Of a stretch of DNA of 64,000 bases, positions 48,825 to 63,800 are shown piece after piece; position 1 is the stretch's first letter, and each line of letters starts with the position of its first letter. Location of the stretch: contig JAZNIY010000008.1 in NCBI GenBank assembly GCA_045577735.1, forward strand, positions 1 to 64,000. Reading direction: 5' to 3'. The translations under genes were made by a program, and so were the position numbers. The notes under the pieces are model-generated. The model did not search any database. It was given only the letters and a program-made list of their open reading frames with translations, and was not told the origin of the DNA. The DNA comes from Stercoripulliclostridium_A sp045577735. GTDB lineage: Bacteria; Bacillota; Clostridia; Christensenellales; DTU072.

Positions 48825-51800
48825 TTATACTATATCGATGGAGCAGAATACGGTAATCTTGTTGTCGCCACCGAAGTTCATGTCGGTTACTAGCGTGTAT
48901 CTGCCGTTTTGGCGACTGCGTTCGGTTGTGATTGCTCCGAAGCCTCCGCTTACGAGTGAGCCGTATGCGCCGTTTACAGGATTCCACTTATTGGGGTCTT
49001 CCTTGTTGGTCGTGTAGTATACCTTAGCGTTTTGCCATGGGATGAGGTACATTAGGTCGTACTCGAAGCCTGTCATAGTTTGAGATTCAAATATTCCCAT
49101 GAATCCGCCGGGGTTGTACTCAACGGTAGGTCTGTATTCGGTTACTGCTATGGTGGGCAAGTATCTTAGGTCGAACGTGCTGTTGGTTGCTACGCTTATT
49201 ACGGGAACACCAACTTGTTGGAATCTATTGTTAGCATAGGTTACCTTGTAGCTGGTCGACGTCTTGGGCATCGTTACGGAGTCACCGCCGTTTACGGAAA
49301 TTGCTCCTAAGGGCGTCATGTTCTTGGGATAGAGCCATGTGTCGGGTATTAGAGGTTTAATTTCGCTATAACCGAACATTGCGTCTGGGTGATACATATA
49401 AGCACCGAAGTTCTTCAAGTTATCGTAAGGACCACTGCCGTTTCCGCTATCTCTTACGGGAGTTGCGTCTTCAACCAACGGGTTGCGATAAGATGAGAAT
49501 ACGATTCTTCCGCCTACCGATCTGTTGGGGTTGGGGTATGCACGGTACTTGGTTGCGTCCCAAGTGATGTAGCTTACGTAGCCGGAGCCGTCACTTACCT
49601 TTTGATCACCACCATCGGAGTAAGTATAGTGGTAAGACGGAGTATGTTTAACTGAAGTTACGGTGTAGCTTTCGCCCTCTCTCGTTAGACCCAAGGGGTA
49701 TGAGTCGCTAGCCGAGCCACCTACGGAGTAGTAACTGGACATTCCGTCAGAGTATTCAATCGGAATTCTTCTTGCTTGGTTCAAGGTCGAGCCACTGAAC
49801 AATTGCTTATAGGTGTTTTCAAGTTCTACGCTATCTCCCAGAGCCAAGGAGTACATTGTGGGAACGGTGTTGTTTACGAGTACCTTAGAGCTATTTACGT
49901 AGAAGCCCCATTTTACCGTTTGACCACCCTTTCCGCCTAGCGTCATGGTTGCATATTGCATTACAGTGGAAGGTGCGTTCCAGTTTACCATATCGAAGTT
50001 CCACTTCATATAGTTGTTACTGTAGTTGCCTCCGCCGGATACTCCATTGAATTCGAATTCACGGCCACTTGGGAACTTAATGGTGTAAACGTCGTTTCTG
50101 TAAATACCCGTTCCGGCGACGATTTCTAGGTTACCTTCGGTGGATACTTCAAGTATTCCAGCATCTCTTACTGCTTCGTTACCGGGCATTAAGATTACTT
50201 CGTCCTTGCCGTATGCATATCCTTCTAGGAACAATACGTCTTCAAGTTTTTGAGTGTCTAGCATCCATTCGTCGGAGAGTCTGAAGTGGAAGTTGTAAAC
50301 TTGTCCGTCTAGGTCGAGTTGGAATGCGGTTGTGTGATCTAGTACGTTGTACTTAATTCTGGTGCGGTTGTTTACGATGTTGTCCCAAGCCGTATCGCTA
50401 ATGAACGAGTAGGTTGCATTGTCGATGGTGCCGTATTGGTCAACTGCATTTTCCATCTTAGGTCCAACGTATACCAATGCTTGAGTGGGAACCGGGATAC
50501 CACCATTGCTGATGAAGTAGTAAGGATTGTCAATATAGTAGTTATCGTAATAATAATCACCATATAGGAAGTTATCCGTCCAAATCTTGGTGGAGCCGTC
50601 GAATGCCTTTGCATCAACTTGTGCCAACCACTCTAGATAGGTCAAGGTGTAGTATTGAGGATCGTTTTCATTTGCACCCGCTGCAAGTTCGTTGAAGAAT
50701 CTTACGCCGTGGACGTATGATTCGGCAACGGGAACGTCAAATCTTGCAAGTTGTTGTCCAGCCGAGCCTAGTCCGAATCCGGGGATGGTGATGTAGAATC
50801 TTGCATCTTTACCCTTGTGGCCAAGGCCTCTTGCACCGTCTAGGACGAATCCCATGGTCAAGTCAGCTTCGCTTTCACCAATCATAATCTTGCTACCTTC
50901 GTAGTTCATGCTGTTCGTGCTTGCTTTATAACCGAGAGTGAAGACTATTGCCTTTTCTTCTGCATTTCTCAACATGTTGCCGAACTCTACTACGAACTCT
51001 TTCTTGGTGTTAAAGTAGTCGTTTACTACGGAAGCACTTACGTCGTCAACGTAGCTGTACAAGTAGGGTTGGATTGCACTTACGCCTTCTTTGAGTACGT
51101 TAGTGAAGCCGGTTACCGTTCTGTCTTCTACGATTACCTTGTAACGCAAGGTTTGTTGGAAGGTGCCGTTATAGCTTACGTTTGCACTAACGTATCCGGT
51201 ATTGGAACCGCTGTAGGAACGAATTACCTTGCTGTCATCCCATTCTACTATGACGCCACTATTGCCGGTGGTGAATGATCCTACGGAGCCGTCGGCGTAA
51301 ACTACCGAGCTACCTGCTTGTGGGTAAACAAATCTCTTTTCGTAAAGTTCGAACGGGTCGATTTCGAAGTGTAGTGCTACGGGTGCGCCGTTAGGCTCGG
51401 TATCGTAAGCATAGGTTGATTCGTCTGCCGTGAACAAGGAGGTTATCTTTCTGTTTGCATAATTTACGGGGATGGTAATGGTTTGATATCCACCAAGGTC
51501 GTTACCTATGGTTGCATAAATTCTTGCCGTTCCACCCTCTACGCCAATGGTGCCTGCTTCTCTACCATAGGTATCGAAGATGGTCAAGGCGTGCTTGCGA
51601 TCGTAAACGATGTTGGACTCGAAGTGTTGACCCGATGCAGTCATGAAGCTACCTTGATCGATTACCGTCATTTGAGAAGCATCGTTTATTCCTGCGAACG
51701 GTGCAATTTCGATGTCCTTATTTGCATCTACGCCGTAAACGTCTATTTCATAACTTTCATCAAGACCACTTACGTAAGTCATGTTGTAAATGTTAAGTAC

Positions 51801-54800
51801 GAGTGAGGTTTCGAACCTAGTATCCTTTGCTGCAGTTTGAGAAGTTGAACCATAAGAGAAGCTTGCTTCAACCTTTCTACCGGTATAGAGGTTGTTCAAA
51901 TCGGTGGGACGGTTGGTTGCTAGGTCAATTATGTCGTAACTGTCTGCAGTTAGGTTGAAGATGAGTTCTTTACCCGTCTTATCGTACATGTTGTTAGAAG
52001 TATCTTCACCGGCAACGCTGTTTACTATGATAAGAACTCTCTTGTAGTAGTAGAAGTCTGCTGAGTTGAAGTCTTCAGAGTACTTTTCAGTGTAGGGGTT
52101 GAGGCTTAGGGTAGATGCTAGTGAAACGAATTCTTCACCACTCGTCAAGCCTGCGCTCTTGGCTTGTTCGTATTCTTCGTTAGAAGCAAACTTGGAAACG
52201 AATACTGCCTTTCTCGTACGGTTTAGAACGGTTACGGGAACTTCAACGTTTTGAACGATTAACGATCCGTCGTCCTTAGTAACCGATACGATAGCTATAA
52301 CAGACTTGTTGTTGGAAGCATCATATCTACCACCTGCAGTAGTCATTTCTGCAAGAACGTTTCTGTAGTTCCATTCTACGTCGAGTTCTACAGGTGAGCT
52401 CATATTGTCGAAGTAAGACATTATTCTATCGGGTAGTCCTACGAAGCCGATGTAAGGATCTACTACCAATTCGGTTATAACGCCACTTTCGTCCACTCTT
52501 ACTACGCTATCTGCATCAAGACCGGCGGTCGTTACGCCCACTTGAGTGATGTACGAAGCGTGTAGATATACCTTGAATTGGAATATTTGCTCGGTTTCAC
52601 CGCTTCCTAGCGTTGCCCTTACGTTATAGGTACCACCGGAGAAGGAGTAGATTACACTACTATCGTCAAATACTAGATCATACTTCTCTTCTTCGCCGGT
52701 TGCGAATAGTACGGTTACGCCTTCGTTGAAGCTCTTTACTTCTACTAGTACGTCGTCACCGTTAATCATATAGCTATTGTTGGAAGCCTTGGTGAACTTG
52801 TCGGAAACTTCAAATCTGTTGAGTAGTCCGTCAACGTCAACGTTTCCGCGATATGCTACGTAGTAAACGTCATTGGTTGCATCGTGGTATACCTTTGCAA
52901 TTTGTCCGTTTGCCTTAGCAAGTTCGGTTGCGGAGTTCCAAGTGAAGATTTCTTGAGGCCACAAGTTGCTTTCAAGTTCAACAGCACCGGTGTCTGCTAG
53001 CAATTCAGCAATGCTGTTTGCATCACCAATGAGCTTAGAAGTGTTGTTCTTGCCTTGACCTACTGCAACTATGGTTGCTCTTCCAAGTGCGCTAAAGTCG
53101 ATGGGTGCGTATACGCTACCGGTGATGTTGGTGTTTTCATCGGTGTACCAAGTCTTTACGCCAACTGCAACACGGCTTTCAACAACTACCATTACGGGAA
53201 CGTCTTGTCTAACTTCTAGTACGGGGTTGTTTTCTGCGACTACGTTGCCATCCTTGTCAACAATCTTTTCTACTCCGCCAAAGTCGAGAGTTACACCAAC
53301 CTTGAGTGCTACGTCGTGGGTAGTGGTTACTCTGTAATCCATGGGGATTTCGGGATATTGAACGTCGAGTAGCTTGTCGCCAATCGTGGTGGTTACGTTC
53401 AAGCAACCATTGGTTAGTCCAAGCAACTTGTCGAGTTCGTTTTCTATGCCGTCAACTGCATAGGGGTTGATATTTACCGAGTTAGGTAAGGTGTAGTTCT
53501 TAATCTCTTCGCCGTTTATCTTGAAGGTTTCGTTCTTTCTGATGTAACCGAATACTTCGTCACCAATCCAAGCAACAGCCTCGATTTCGCCACCACCCAA
53601 GCCGTATTGTTCAATGGACTTCCAAGTTACGTCGTAAACGTTGTCTTCGAGTTCGCCAGCTACGGTAATCTTAGCGTACTTAGGTAGCTCGAATGCTTCG
53701 AATGCGTCGTATTCAAAGTCGGTGAATGCTACTTGAGCATTTGCATCTGAGTAGTAGAATACTTCGACATCTGTTCTTGGGTTCTTGTTGACGAAGGTCA
53801 TCTCTTTAACTTCCAGGTTGTTAGCCTTGTCGCCAAGAACAACTTTTCCTACTATACCGGTGGTTGCTTGGTAGAAGTCGAGTTTGCTGTCGCCGAAGTC
53901 GAATTCTACAGGAACCATGCCCTTAGTATTGTCTTTAAAGGTTACTTCAATTTCGGTGGGTAAAACGAACTTGAAGGGGTCGGTTATTTCTAGCGTATCT
54001 TTACCAAGATTATTGTAGATGTGGTAACCCTCCTCGCTTGCATCGTTAATAGAAGCGATTTCCTTCGAGGGCAACATTCTCTCGGTGAGAGTTACGGTTA
54101 CTTGTTGTGACCAAATCTTCTTGCCTTCCTTCCAGCCAATGTTAGCTATTTCAACGTTGATTTGAGGTACGTCTTCGCCAACGAATGAGTACGTGGGCTT
54201 GAAGCCACCTTCGTCAACGTAACTCCAAGATACGATTTCGAATGCACTCGTACCAATGGTGTTGTTTGCTACTTGGTAGATGGAAGCCTTGATGTCGCCT
54301 TGTGCAAGTAGTGCTTCTATGCCGTTGTCTGCGTCATAGAGATATACTTCCATTTCGGGGATAATCAAGCCGGAGATTGTGGACTTGCTTAGAACAACAC
54401 GTACGTGCTTAATGGTTACGTAACCGAATACTTCGTCGTAAACTAGAACGTCGGTGAAGTACCAAGCACCTTCGAATGAAGGATCAACGAATCTTACGTT
54501 GGTGAGATATTCCTTGCCGTTAACAACAACCTTGTCACCATCAACCTTGTTAGCCCAATCGCTGTTCAAGATGTCGAAGTAAACTTCGGTTACGTTCTTA
54601 GCGGTGCCGTTAGCAGTTCTGTAGTTTACGTTTTGATAGTTTTCAAGAACGCTTGCGTTGTCGCTTATTTCGGTATTGGTTCCGGTAATGTAGTAACTGG
54701 AGTATGGATATACTACGATTTGATCGATGCTTCTGGGCGTTCTGGCTTCTACGGTGAAGGTTACGGGTAGATATTGTTCATTGTCACCCTCTCCTACTAC

Positions 54801-57800
54801 TGCAGTCCAAGTGATCGTCCAGTTAGATGCGCTGTAATCGTAAGCAAGTTTCTTTTCATCGTCAACCTTCCAGTAGTAGTCTTTGCCTTCTACTAGAGTG
54901 GTGCGATAGAAGATGCTGTCTGCATCAACGCCGTAGCCTACGTCGATGGTGGTGGGTAGGTTGAAGGAGTTGATTGCGCCACTTGCGAGATATGCCATTG
55001 TGCCGGCGCTCATTCCACCAACGTTAGCCAAATCGTTAGCTCTAATCTTAGTTAATACGCCACTTTCCATTAGGCTGTCGGCATATCTTACGAAGTCAGC
55101 TTGATTTACGCCGTCACAAACAATATAGTAAGTGCCGTTTGCGCTGGTGTAGGTCTTAATGGAGTTCTTAGCACCGGTGTATGATGCAATGCCCGAAGCG
55201 AACTTAGCAACCTTTGCAGTGGGCCATAGTTGTTCTTCAACGAATACGTTGCCGTTTGCAAGAGTGCTTACGTCAATGTCAGAGTAGCTTGCTGATACGC
55301 CTGCGGGATACAGAGCGATTACCATGGTTTCGCCGGCTTCGTAAGCAAGAGTCATATTAGCGTTAAATCTGTCTTCGAAGGGAGCGATATCACGATCAAC
55401 AACGGTTTCTTCAAGGTTGTTTTCAACAATCTTCTTGGGTAGTATGTTCAAGTTGATTGCTATTTCTTGTTCGTGTCCTTGAGCATCTCTTACTACGAAG
55501 ATTACCTTGTAGAGAGGATGTTCGGTTGCTTCAAAGTCAACGTCGGCAATAGAGCTTGCATCCACTCTTACAACGCTCCAATTCTTAATAGTGTTGGTAA
55601 TGGGGTTGCCAGCGCCATCAAGAACGGGGTTGTTTTCTCTGTCGGTAACGTTTGCAGTAATGCTAATCCACTTGATGGAAGAAATATCGTTGTAGATGTT
55701 TACTCCGTCAATGGGATTTACGGTGAGAACGTTGTCTTCAAGCGTTGCTTGGAAGTCGCTAGTCGTACCACTATAGTGATATACAACGCCGTTTTCGGGA
55801 ACGTTTGCGTAGTTGGTAGCATTGTTGATAACGGTGTTATCAAGACCGGCCTTTTGGTAGAAGTCACGGTAGGATTCGAACTCTTCACGACTTACTCCGG
55901 TGTATACCAAATAGGTTACGTCGGTTTGATCGTCGTAGTATGCGTTAAATCCACTATTGCCACCCCTGTATTCGGTGTATGCGCCGTACATGGAGCTTAG
56001 TACGTTTACAACTGGATCTTGAATTTGAGCCTTGCTTCTTGCAATTGCACTATTGAGTCCAATTAGAGTTTCTTCGTCACGACCAAGAGCTACTACCATA
56101 TTGCCACCCTTTTCGTAAACGAGGTTCATGGTCATTCTTGCACTAATGCTATCGGTGGTGATGGCTAGGCAGTTCTTAACCTTAATCGGTACGGAAATGG
56201 TTACGGCTTCGGAGTCTTTACCAATGAAGGTTTGCTCGTGGTTGTCATAGGTACGGGTGTATCTATAGGTTAACTTAGCGTATGCCGTAGAGCCGTCATA
56301 CTTAACAACGGTATCGCTCAAATCCCATTCGAGATTGTTGAATACGTATCTCTTTAGGATATAATCGGTTTCGGGATCGCTATCGGAAAGCTTGAACTTT
56401 TGATAGGTATCTTGTTGTATATAGCGTAGTTTTGCGGTATATACCAAGGTCGCGGGTAGAAGCTTGCGATATTCGTCCTCGTTGTAGGTTAGAGGATCGA
56501 TTTCGGGTAGAGCAAGCACGGGAGTCTTGTTATCTTCGTCGATAACCCAGCTGATAGTTTGCTTATTTCTTTCCGCTTGTTCTTCAATCTTCAAGGTAGA
56601 GTCGGGATCAACCATGATTCCGCCTTCTACTTCGGCCTTGATGTATTGAACGGCGCCGTTCTTATCCTTCGAATAGGTTTCTTCTGCGCAGTATCCAATG
56701 ATGTAACCCTTTGTTCCTTCCTTGGTGGGAGCAAAGCTTAGCATACTGAAATCCCAGTATATTTGTACACCGGCAGAATCTTTAGAGTTGCCGTCTTCGA
56801 AGTTAGCCATGTTGCGCGTGGGCAATATCTTCTTAATATCGTTTACGGTGTACTTACCATTGTACTCGATGTTGTGACGTGCACCACCGGTAAGTTCTGC
56901 CCAAGTACCACCATATGCGGTAAAGTCGAGGATATTGTAAGGATCGTGGAATACGATGGTATCGGGAGGTAACATTATTTCTTGAGTCATACCAGCCGTT
57001 CCGTTGGGTTCGGAGTGGTAGAATTCGGAAGTAATGGAGGATACCGAGCGCATTCTTAGACCGGTATTGTTAATGTCGATTTCTTGGAATCTGTCGTCCT
57101 TTGCACTCATGATTTCGATAGCGGTTGCGAAAGGTCCGGGTGCATTGTAGTTCAAGGTTCCGTCGGAATTGATGGGGTAACGGCTTACGTAAGAGTAGTT
57201 GTAGCTGTCGATTACTTCGCTTAGTAGTGCAGAACCGTTTAGTAGACCAGTAAAGTTTGCATTGGTCTTGTAGTTGTTCTGACTTATTGCCCAAGCAATG
57301 TCACCGAATACGAAGTCGTGAGCGTCGAAGTGTCCGTATACGTCACGAACGTAGGTCTTACCTATTAGTCGTTTGGTTACGGCTCCGGTAGTGGGATCTG
57401 CAACGTACTCGTAGTCGTTAATGATTACGTAGCTGTTAACAATGTTGGTGTCAACCCACTCTTCTATCATGTCTGCAATTTCTTGATAGTATTCGTCGAG
57501 AGGCTCACCTTCAGCGTTGTAAAGAATGGTGTCGGCACGAAGTGCGGTACCGCCGGGCATATATGCATCGGATGCATTTTCCATCTTGGGGTTGCCGTTT
57601 TCGTCGTATACGATGTTGCCTTCTGCATCATAAACGTACTTCTTACCAACGGCACCAAGAGTTGCATTAGAGTAGCTTGCACCGTTTACGAACAACGTAA
57701 TTCTGTCTAACAAGGTGTCAACAGCGTTGTTGAGGGTAATCTTTGCATATATGCTCTTGTCGACAAAGTCAAGGGTACGTTCGTATCCGGTCATGATGTT

Positions 57801-60800
57801 GCCGTCATCGTCGAAGGTTGCGTCTACGTTTACTTTACCATCGTCTTCATTAGCTATAACTGCACTCAAGTTGCCGTAGTTATAATAGTTATAGTAGTTG
57901 TAACCAACGAGTTTATCGCCTGCGTCTAGGATACCTGCATTGGAGATTAGGTCGTTAACGTCGGTTGCAAGGTGTCCGTGGTTAGCTATTAGGTATTCGG
58001 CAATGTCTGCGTCGATTGGTACGTTAGAAATCGTCGTGGTGTTTTGAGGATCAGCAAGTACGGGTTCGTACATTCCACTCGTTGCTTTCTTTTCACTATC
58101 CAAATAGCTATACTTCTTGTTTTCAAGGCTTCCGTCTGCCCACAAGGTAGATGCCACGCTGGTTTGTTTTAGAGGACTTCCGATTAGGTCTTTTTCATCG
58201 ATCATGCTATAAGCATAGGTGAACGGGAACAAGTGCGAGAGCAAGCGTAGTGCTTGGTCGAAGATGTCGATCAAGAAATCGATTTCGTAAAGAACCATTT
58301 GGATTAGGTTGAGTATGGTGCCGGAGTTATCACCTAGGAGTGAGCCAAGAGCAAAGTTCAAGACGAAGCCTAGGAGTGAACCAACAAGTCTGCCACCCGC
58401 TGCGTATACGGTATCTCTAAAGTATGCTTCGGTATCGTATACGTAATCGTACATCATTATGTCTAGATCTTCGTTGAATTCACCAACAAAATCTAGGTAT
58501 TTAACCTTATCATCACTGGTGCCTTCGGGGATTGCACAAAGGTCAGCCATATTGTAACGTTGCGTCTTGGAAATGGGGCTATATCCACTGTATCCAAGTA
58601 GCAAGTTGTGAACGATGTCGAAGACTCCGTTAATGGTGCCGGAAGAAATCCATGCTTCAATATAGGTAATGGAGTCGGATTCGTCTTCTTTACCCTCTTC
58701 AAAGCCTGCAACGTAGTTGGTCCATGGTACGAAGATGGGCTTGCCCATAGGATCTAGGTATTGAGAAGTGGTATCAACACCGGATGCTGAACCTAGCAAT
58801 GAACCCAAAACGTTACCAACTAGCGTGGAAACAATGGTTCCACCAACGCCACCGATAGCACCGCTAATAGCGTTCTTAATTGCGCTTGATGCTTGTCCCT
58901 TTGCGGTATCGAATATTGCGTTAAGGGTCTTTTCACCAAGGGTGGTTACGTAGGAGTATTGGGTTAGAGGTATGCCGTCTTGAGTATAACCGGCATCGGA
59001 GGGATCTTGTGATTGTTCACCTGCGTCCTTGCTGGATGCGTCGGACTTGTCTGCACCAAGACGTAGACGTAGTCCTTCAATGGGTAGTCCACCGGAAGAA
59101 GCGTTGCTCTTTTGAATCCATTCGGGTACAACCTTGGGGGTGAGGAAGATTTCACCAAAACTATAGTAGTTGGACGATGCCGTTAAGGTGTGACGGCCTA
59201 CGTCAAAGTTGGTGTAATCGGTTGCTCTAATCTTCAAGTTGTACTCTTTAGCGTCTCCTTCGCTTTGCTTGAGTAATAGGTTAGGTATGGTGAAGCTACC
59301 ATCACTGTTTAGTGCGTTGCCATTATCGTTAAGGTCGGTTTGGCTATTATTATTTTGAACGCTTACAAGGTAGTTTCTAGCATTGTTTGCCCAGTAAATA
59401 TCACCTTGAGGCTCCATGAAGTTACCATCGTTCTTAACGAACTTACGGGTGTTTTGGTTACCGCCGTTGTAATCGTCGGCCATTCTGATGGTTCTGCCGT
59501 TAAGCTCGAGCCATACTTCTACGCCGGAAAGAACGGGGGTAGTGCTTGCTTTGGACATTGCAAGAACGACTCTATATACGGTTACCGTGCCACCGTCGTT
59601 TGCAACGACCTTTTGAGTGGTGAAGCCACGAACTTCAACAATAGCCTTTAGCTTGTAGCTTATTGCGTGATAATACAAGGAAGGAATCTTTTCGGTTATA
59701 GCAAATCCCTCTTTGTTTGCTAGTTTATCGTTAACAAAGCTGTCTATTGCCTTGGTTACGCCCACTCTGGTGGGATAATCGTATACGCGATATTCAACGC
59801 TATCTCTATCGAAAGAAGCGTAAAGCGTACCCTCAATATAACTACTGGTGGTTTCGTCGTAAACGCGTTCTAGAGCATCGTCAAAGCCGTCGTTGAAATA
59901 TGAGTTGATTTGGTTGGTTGCAGCATCGTCATAGGTGGGATTTTCGGTTGCTTCTTTACCTAGGAGGGTGAATACCTCGGATGCAGAGCCTTCCATTAGG
60001 GTTTCGTCCTTCAAGGTAATTAGGATACCGTGAAGTGATCCGAACGTAGGATCGTGGTAACCGGTGGTCTTGAAGTACAAGTAGTATGGTGAACCTTCCG
60101 TTCCGGAGTAAGGAGTGCCGTCTGCATTCAATCTCAACGCCAAGGTTTGTTGGAGTCTTTGACCGTTGGGCTTGGTGAAACGTACGGTATGGTTGAATCC
60201 CTTTAGTGAGGAGATAACGCCTTGGATTTCACCTCTTTCATTGGTTAAACCGGAGGGATTTTCTTCGCCGTCTTGACCAAGCTTCTTCCACTCGCCGTTA
60301 ATTAGAATTTCAACAACACCGTTAACGATGGGTTGTACAGCCGTATTGTTGGCTTCAAATTCTTCTTCACCCTTAACCTTTAGGTGTACTTTGGTCCAAG
60401 TGATTTCTCTATATTCTACTAACGTGAAGTTTGCTTCGGTAGCAGGTCTTTCGTTCGAGCGTAGTACGGTTACGTAAGGTTGCGTTTCGCCTCTACGTGG
60501 TAAATCATTGTAACCTTGCTTGGTTATGGAGATGGGGTAGTCGCCGGGACGGATGTTAATGAATGCATAGTTACCATCCTTATCGGTGGTTGCAACGTAT
60601 CTTCCGTTAGCAATGGATACCGTTGCACCTTCTACGGGTTCCCATTCTCCGGTGTTTTCGTTGAAGGTGTTTACGTTACCATACAATGAACCATAGTTGA
60701 CGTCTTCGTCAACGGGCTTCAAGGAAGCAACTAGCGTGGGTAGGAAGGTGGGTAAGTACAAGCTTACTACGGGGATACCGCCTGCTCCACCACCTAGAAC

Positions 60801-63800
60801 GTCGTCAAGAATTTGACCAACGCGTAGCGGTGAGCCGTATCCGGTAGCGTCACCAATCATATCTGCTATCCAAGTGGAAACGTACGGACCTGCAATACCC
60901 CAAATTGCGTCTATTATCGGTTTACCAAGTCCCGAGGTAACGCCGTTAATTGCACTACCTATGCCACTTAGAATCCAGCCCGCAACGGTATTAATCAAAC
61001 CACTCAGGTCGATAACCAAAATGTTGGCTAGGCTTAGGTGTAGAACGTTGTCCTTTAAGAATGCCGTTAGGCCTTGAGGTTCCCAATCTTCTTCGTTGGA
61101 AAGTGATCCTTGAACGTTTGCAACTTGGGTTAGCTGTGCAATCGGGATTTCGGTCTTATTGGTCATCGTCTTGTTTAGTGCAAGCCTAATTCTTCTGTAT
61201 GCGTTGTCGAAGAATATGGGCTCGTATGCCTTAAACAATCCACCAATATCAAGTTTTCCAATTACGGGAAGCTCTAGCGCCCAATCGAATGCGCCACCCT
61301 TAGATACGAATGCGTGATCGTAAGAAGTGAGTCCACTTTCGTCTGCCCTGTCTCTTACTACGGGGCTAAAGTAGGTGGGGCCGGTGGAGAAGCTGGTTCC
61401 AAGATAACCAACGTCAAGAGTACCGTTTGCGCCACCATATTTTAGGTTACGTAGGAAGAAGTAATCGTTACGTTTTTCAATGTAGAGTGTGAAGTCACTA
61501 AACGAGATAACGTCGAGAATACCTTGAGCAAGGGTTAGAGCGTCGATGTTTGCAGCGAGGTTGCCTGCTGAATCCATGCCCACAGTCAAGCCTTCGATAC
61601 CACCGTATAGACTTTCATCACCAATAGAATTTAGTTTGTAGAATTCTGCGGTAGAACCAAGAGCAATAGCGAAGTTGCCCTCTTGAACGCCGAGGTTCAA
61701 GTAGTTGCCCTTTTGGTCTAGCTTAATGCGCAAGTTCAAGTTATTAAGACCTTGGTAGAGGTTAATGGAGAGTCTAATATCACTCAAGTTGGGCAATGCC
61801 ATGCCGTCACCAATTATGGTTTGAACGATTGCCATATTGGGGTTGATGATGATCTCTTCGTTAGACATCAAGATCTTAAGTAGAGGAGAATCGGTAGCAG
61901 TAATAAGGTCAATAGTAGCGTTTTGTGCTTTGTCTTGTAGACTTACTGCTTCGGTTTGTGAACTTGCATTAGCAAGTGCGTTGTTTGCTTGTAGAGCTGC
62001 TCTTTCTTCGTCTTCTACGGTGAGAACGCCCTTGAGCATTTCGTTAATGTTAATACCTTCGTCACCGAGGAAGCTTCCGAGGAAGGAGTTGAGTATACCA
62101 AGAACGTCAACACCATTTAGTGCTGCTTGGAATAGTCCTAGTCCACTTAGGTTTACGTAAGCGGTATTTACCTTACCCAAGAAGTATACGCCAATTAGTT
62201 CTTCACCGGTCAAGTTGATGGTAAGAGCTAGAGTGGTGTTGGTCATGTCTGCAAGGTCTGCATATACGGTTAGGCCAAGTGAGAATACTAAAACGGTGTC
62301 TTGAACGTCAAAGTTAATAGTATCGGCGCTTAGTCCCAGTAGTCCTTGTAGTAGGTTTTGTACTGCTATTAGTTGCGGAGGCTTTTCTTCGGAATCCTTG
62401 GTACGTACGCGTGCTTCAAATTCAAGGTTCAATGCAACCTTGTTAAGAACGCCTATGTCTTCGTATACTATACCATCTTGTCCGCTACCCTCTACGAATT
62501 CGCGAGCATCAATGGTGGAGTCTTTGGCGGGTTTGCCTTGTACATCAAGAACACTGTCTGCCCACATGTCGAATTTGCCACCAATGTTTAGTCCAATGCG
62601 GAATGCCTTTTCATAAGGAGTATCGTCGGTAAGTCTTAGGCATAGTCCATATACACCGTCTTCTTCGGAATACCCTATTTGCAAGTTTCTAAACATAGGT
62701 ATTAGGATTTGAGAACCACCCAACACACCTGCGATTGCATCGTTCTTGAATGCGTTTGCGATTAGTGAGTATGCAAGAGCACCGGTAATTGCAAGAGAGG
62801 TTTCATCTGCGCCAAAGGTTAGGAGCAACAATCTTTCGGTCCAGCCGTAATTTTCAAGATATACTCTATCGATACCTTGTTTTTCTAGAGTGGTGTCACC
62901 GGTACCTGCGTTTTCACCGGCATTTTCGCTCTCGTTTTCAGCTTGTGCATTTAGTACGCCTGCATTTGCATTAGCGTTGTTGTTTGCACCCTCTTCAGTT
63001 CCTTCGTTGCTTCCACCGAGTCCTCCGATGAGGTTACGTAGAACTGCACCAAGTTGGATGCCCTCTAGTTTTACGCTGGGGAATCCTAGACCACTAAGGT
63101 CTGCATAGATGGTGCTGTCTTCATAAATACCAATTTCGTCCTCGGAATATCCACCTTGGTAGGTAATGAGGATCATCGTCTTATCGTTGTAGCTCATTTC
63201 GACTTGTAGACGTAGAGGTTCGATGCTACCAAAGTCGATGTAAAGTCTTATTGCTAGTTTGAAGGAAATAGCAATGTCGTCAACAGGTTGTAGTGCCATG
63301 TTGATTTGACCAATCATCTCGCCTATTCCGGGTCCTAGCAATCCACCAACGAGGCCGAGGAGTTCGCTCATATCAAACAAACCGCCAACGGTGTCGTCAA
63401 TTCTGAACTCTAGGGATATTTCAGCTTCCATTTCGTACTCTGACAAGGGCTTGAAGTAGGTTGAGAAGTACTCAAGATAATCTTCCCTCATCATGGTGCC
63501 AAGAGGAGTTTCTTCAAAGATATTGGTATGTCCAAGACCGATGTCGATGCCGTGAATCTTAAGACCAACGTTATACATGCTCTTCGTGCTGGATACTGCC
63601 ATTAGTACCTTGTAGCTTGAGACCATGCCGTACTCATCTTTTATTTCTGCAGTCTTAACGGAAACGTTAAGCATTGCTGCATAGTGGTGGAAGGTGTGTA
63701 CGCCTTGTGCGTTTTGGCTCCATACGTAAGTCTTCTTTTGTAGGAAGTCGGAAATATATTCTATTACTTTTTCAGCGTTTGCCTTGGATTCTTCAATATA

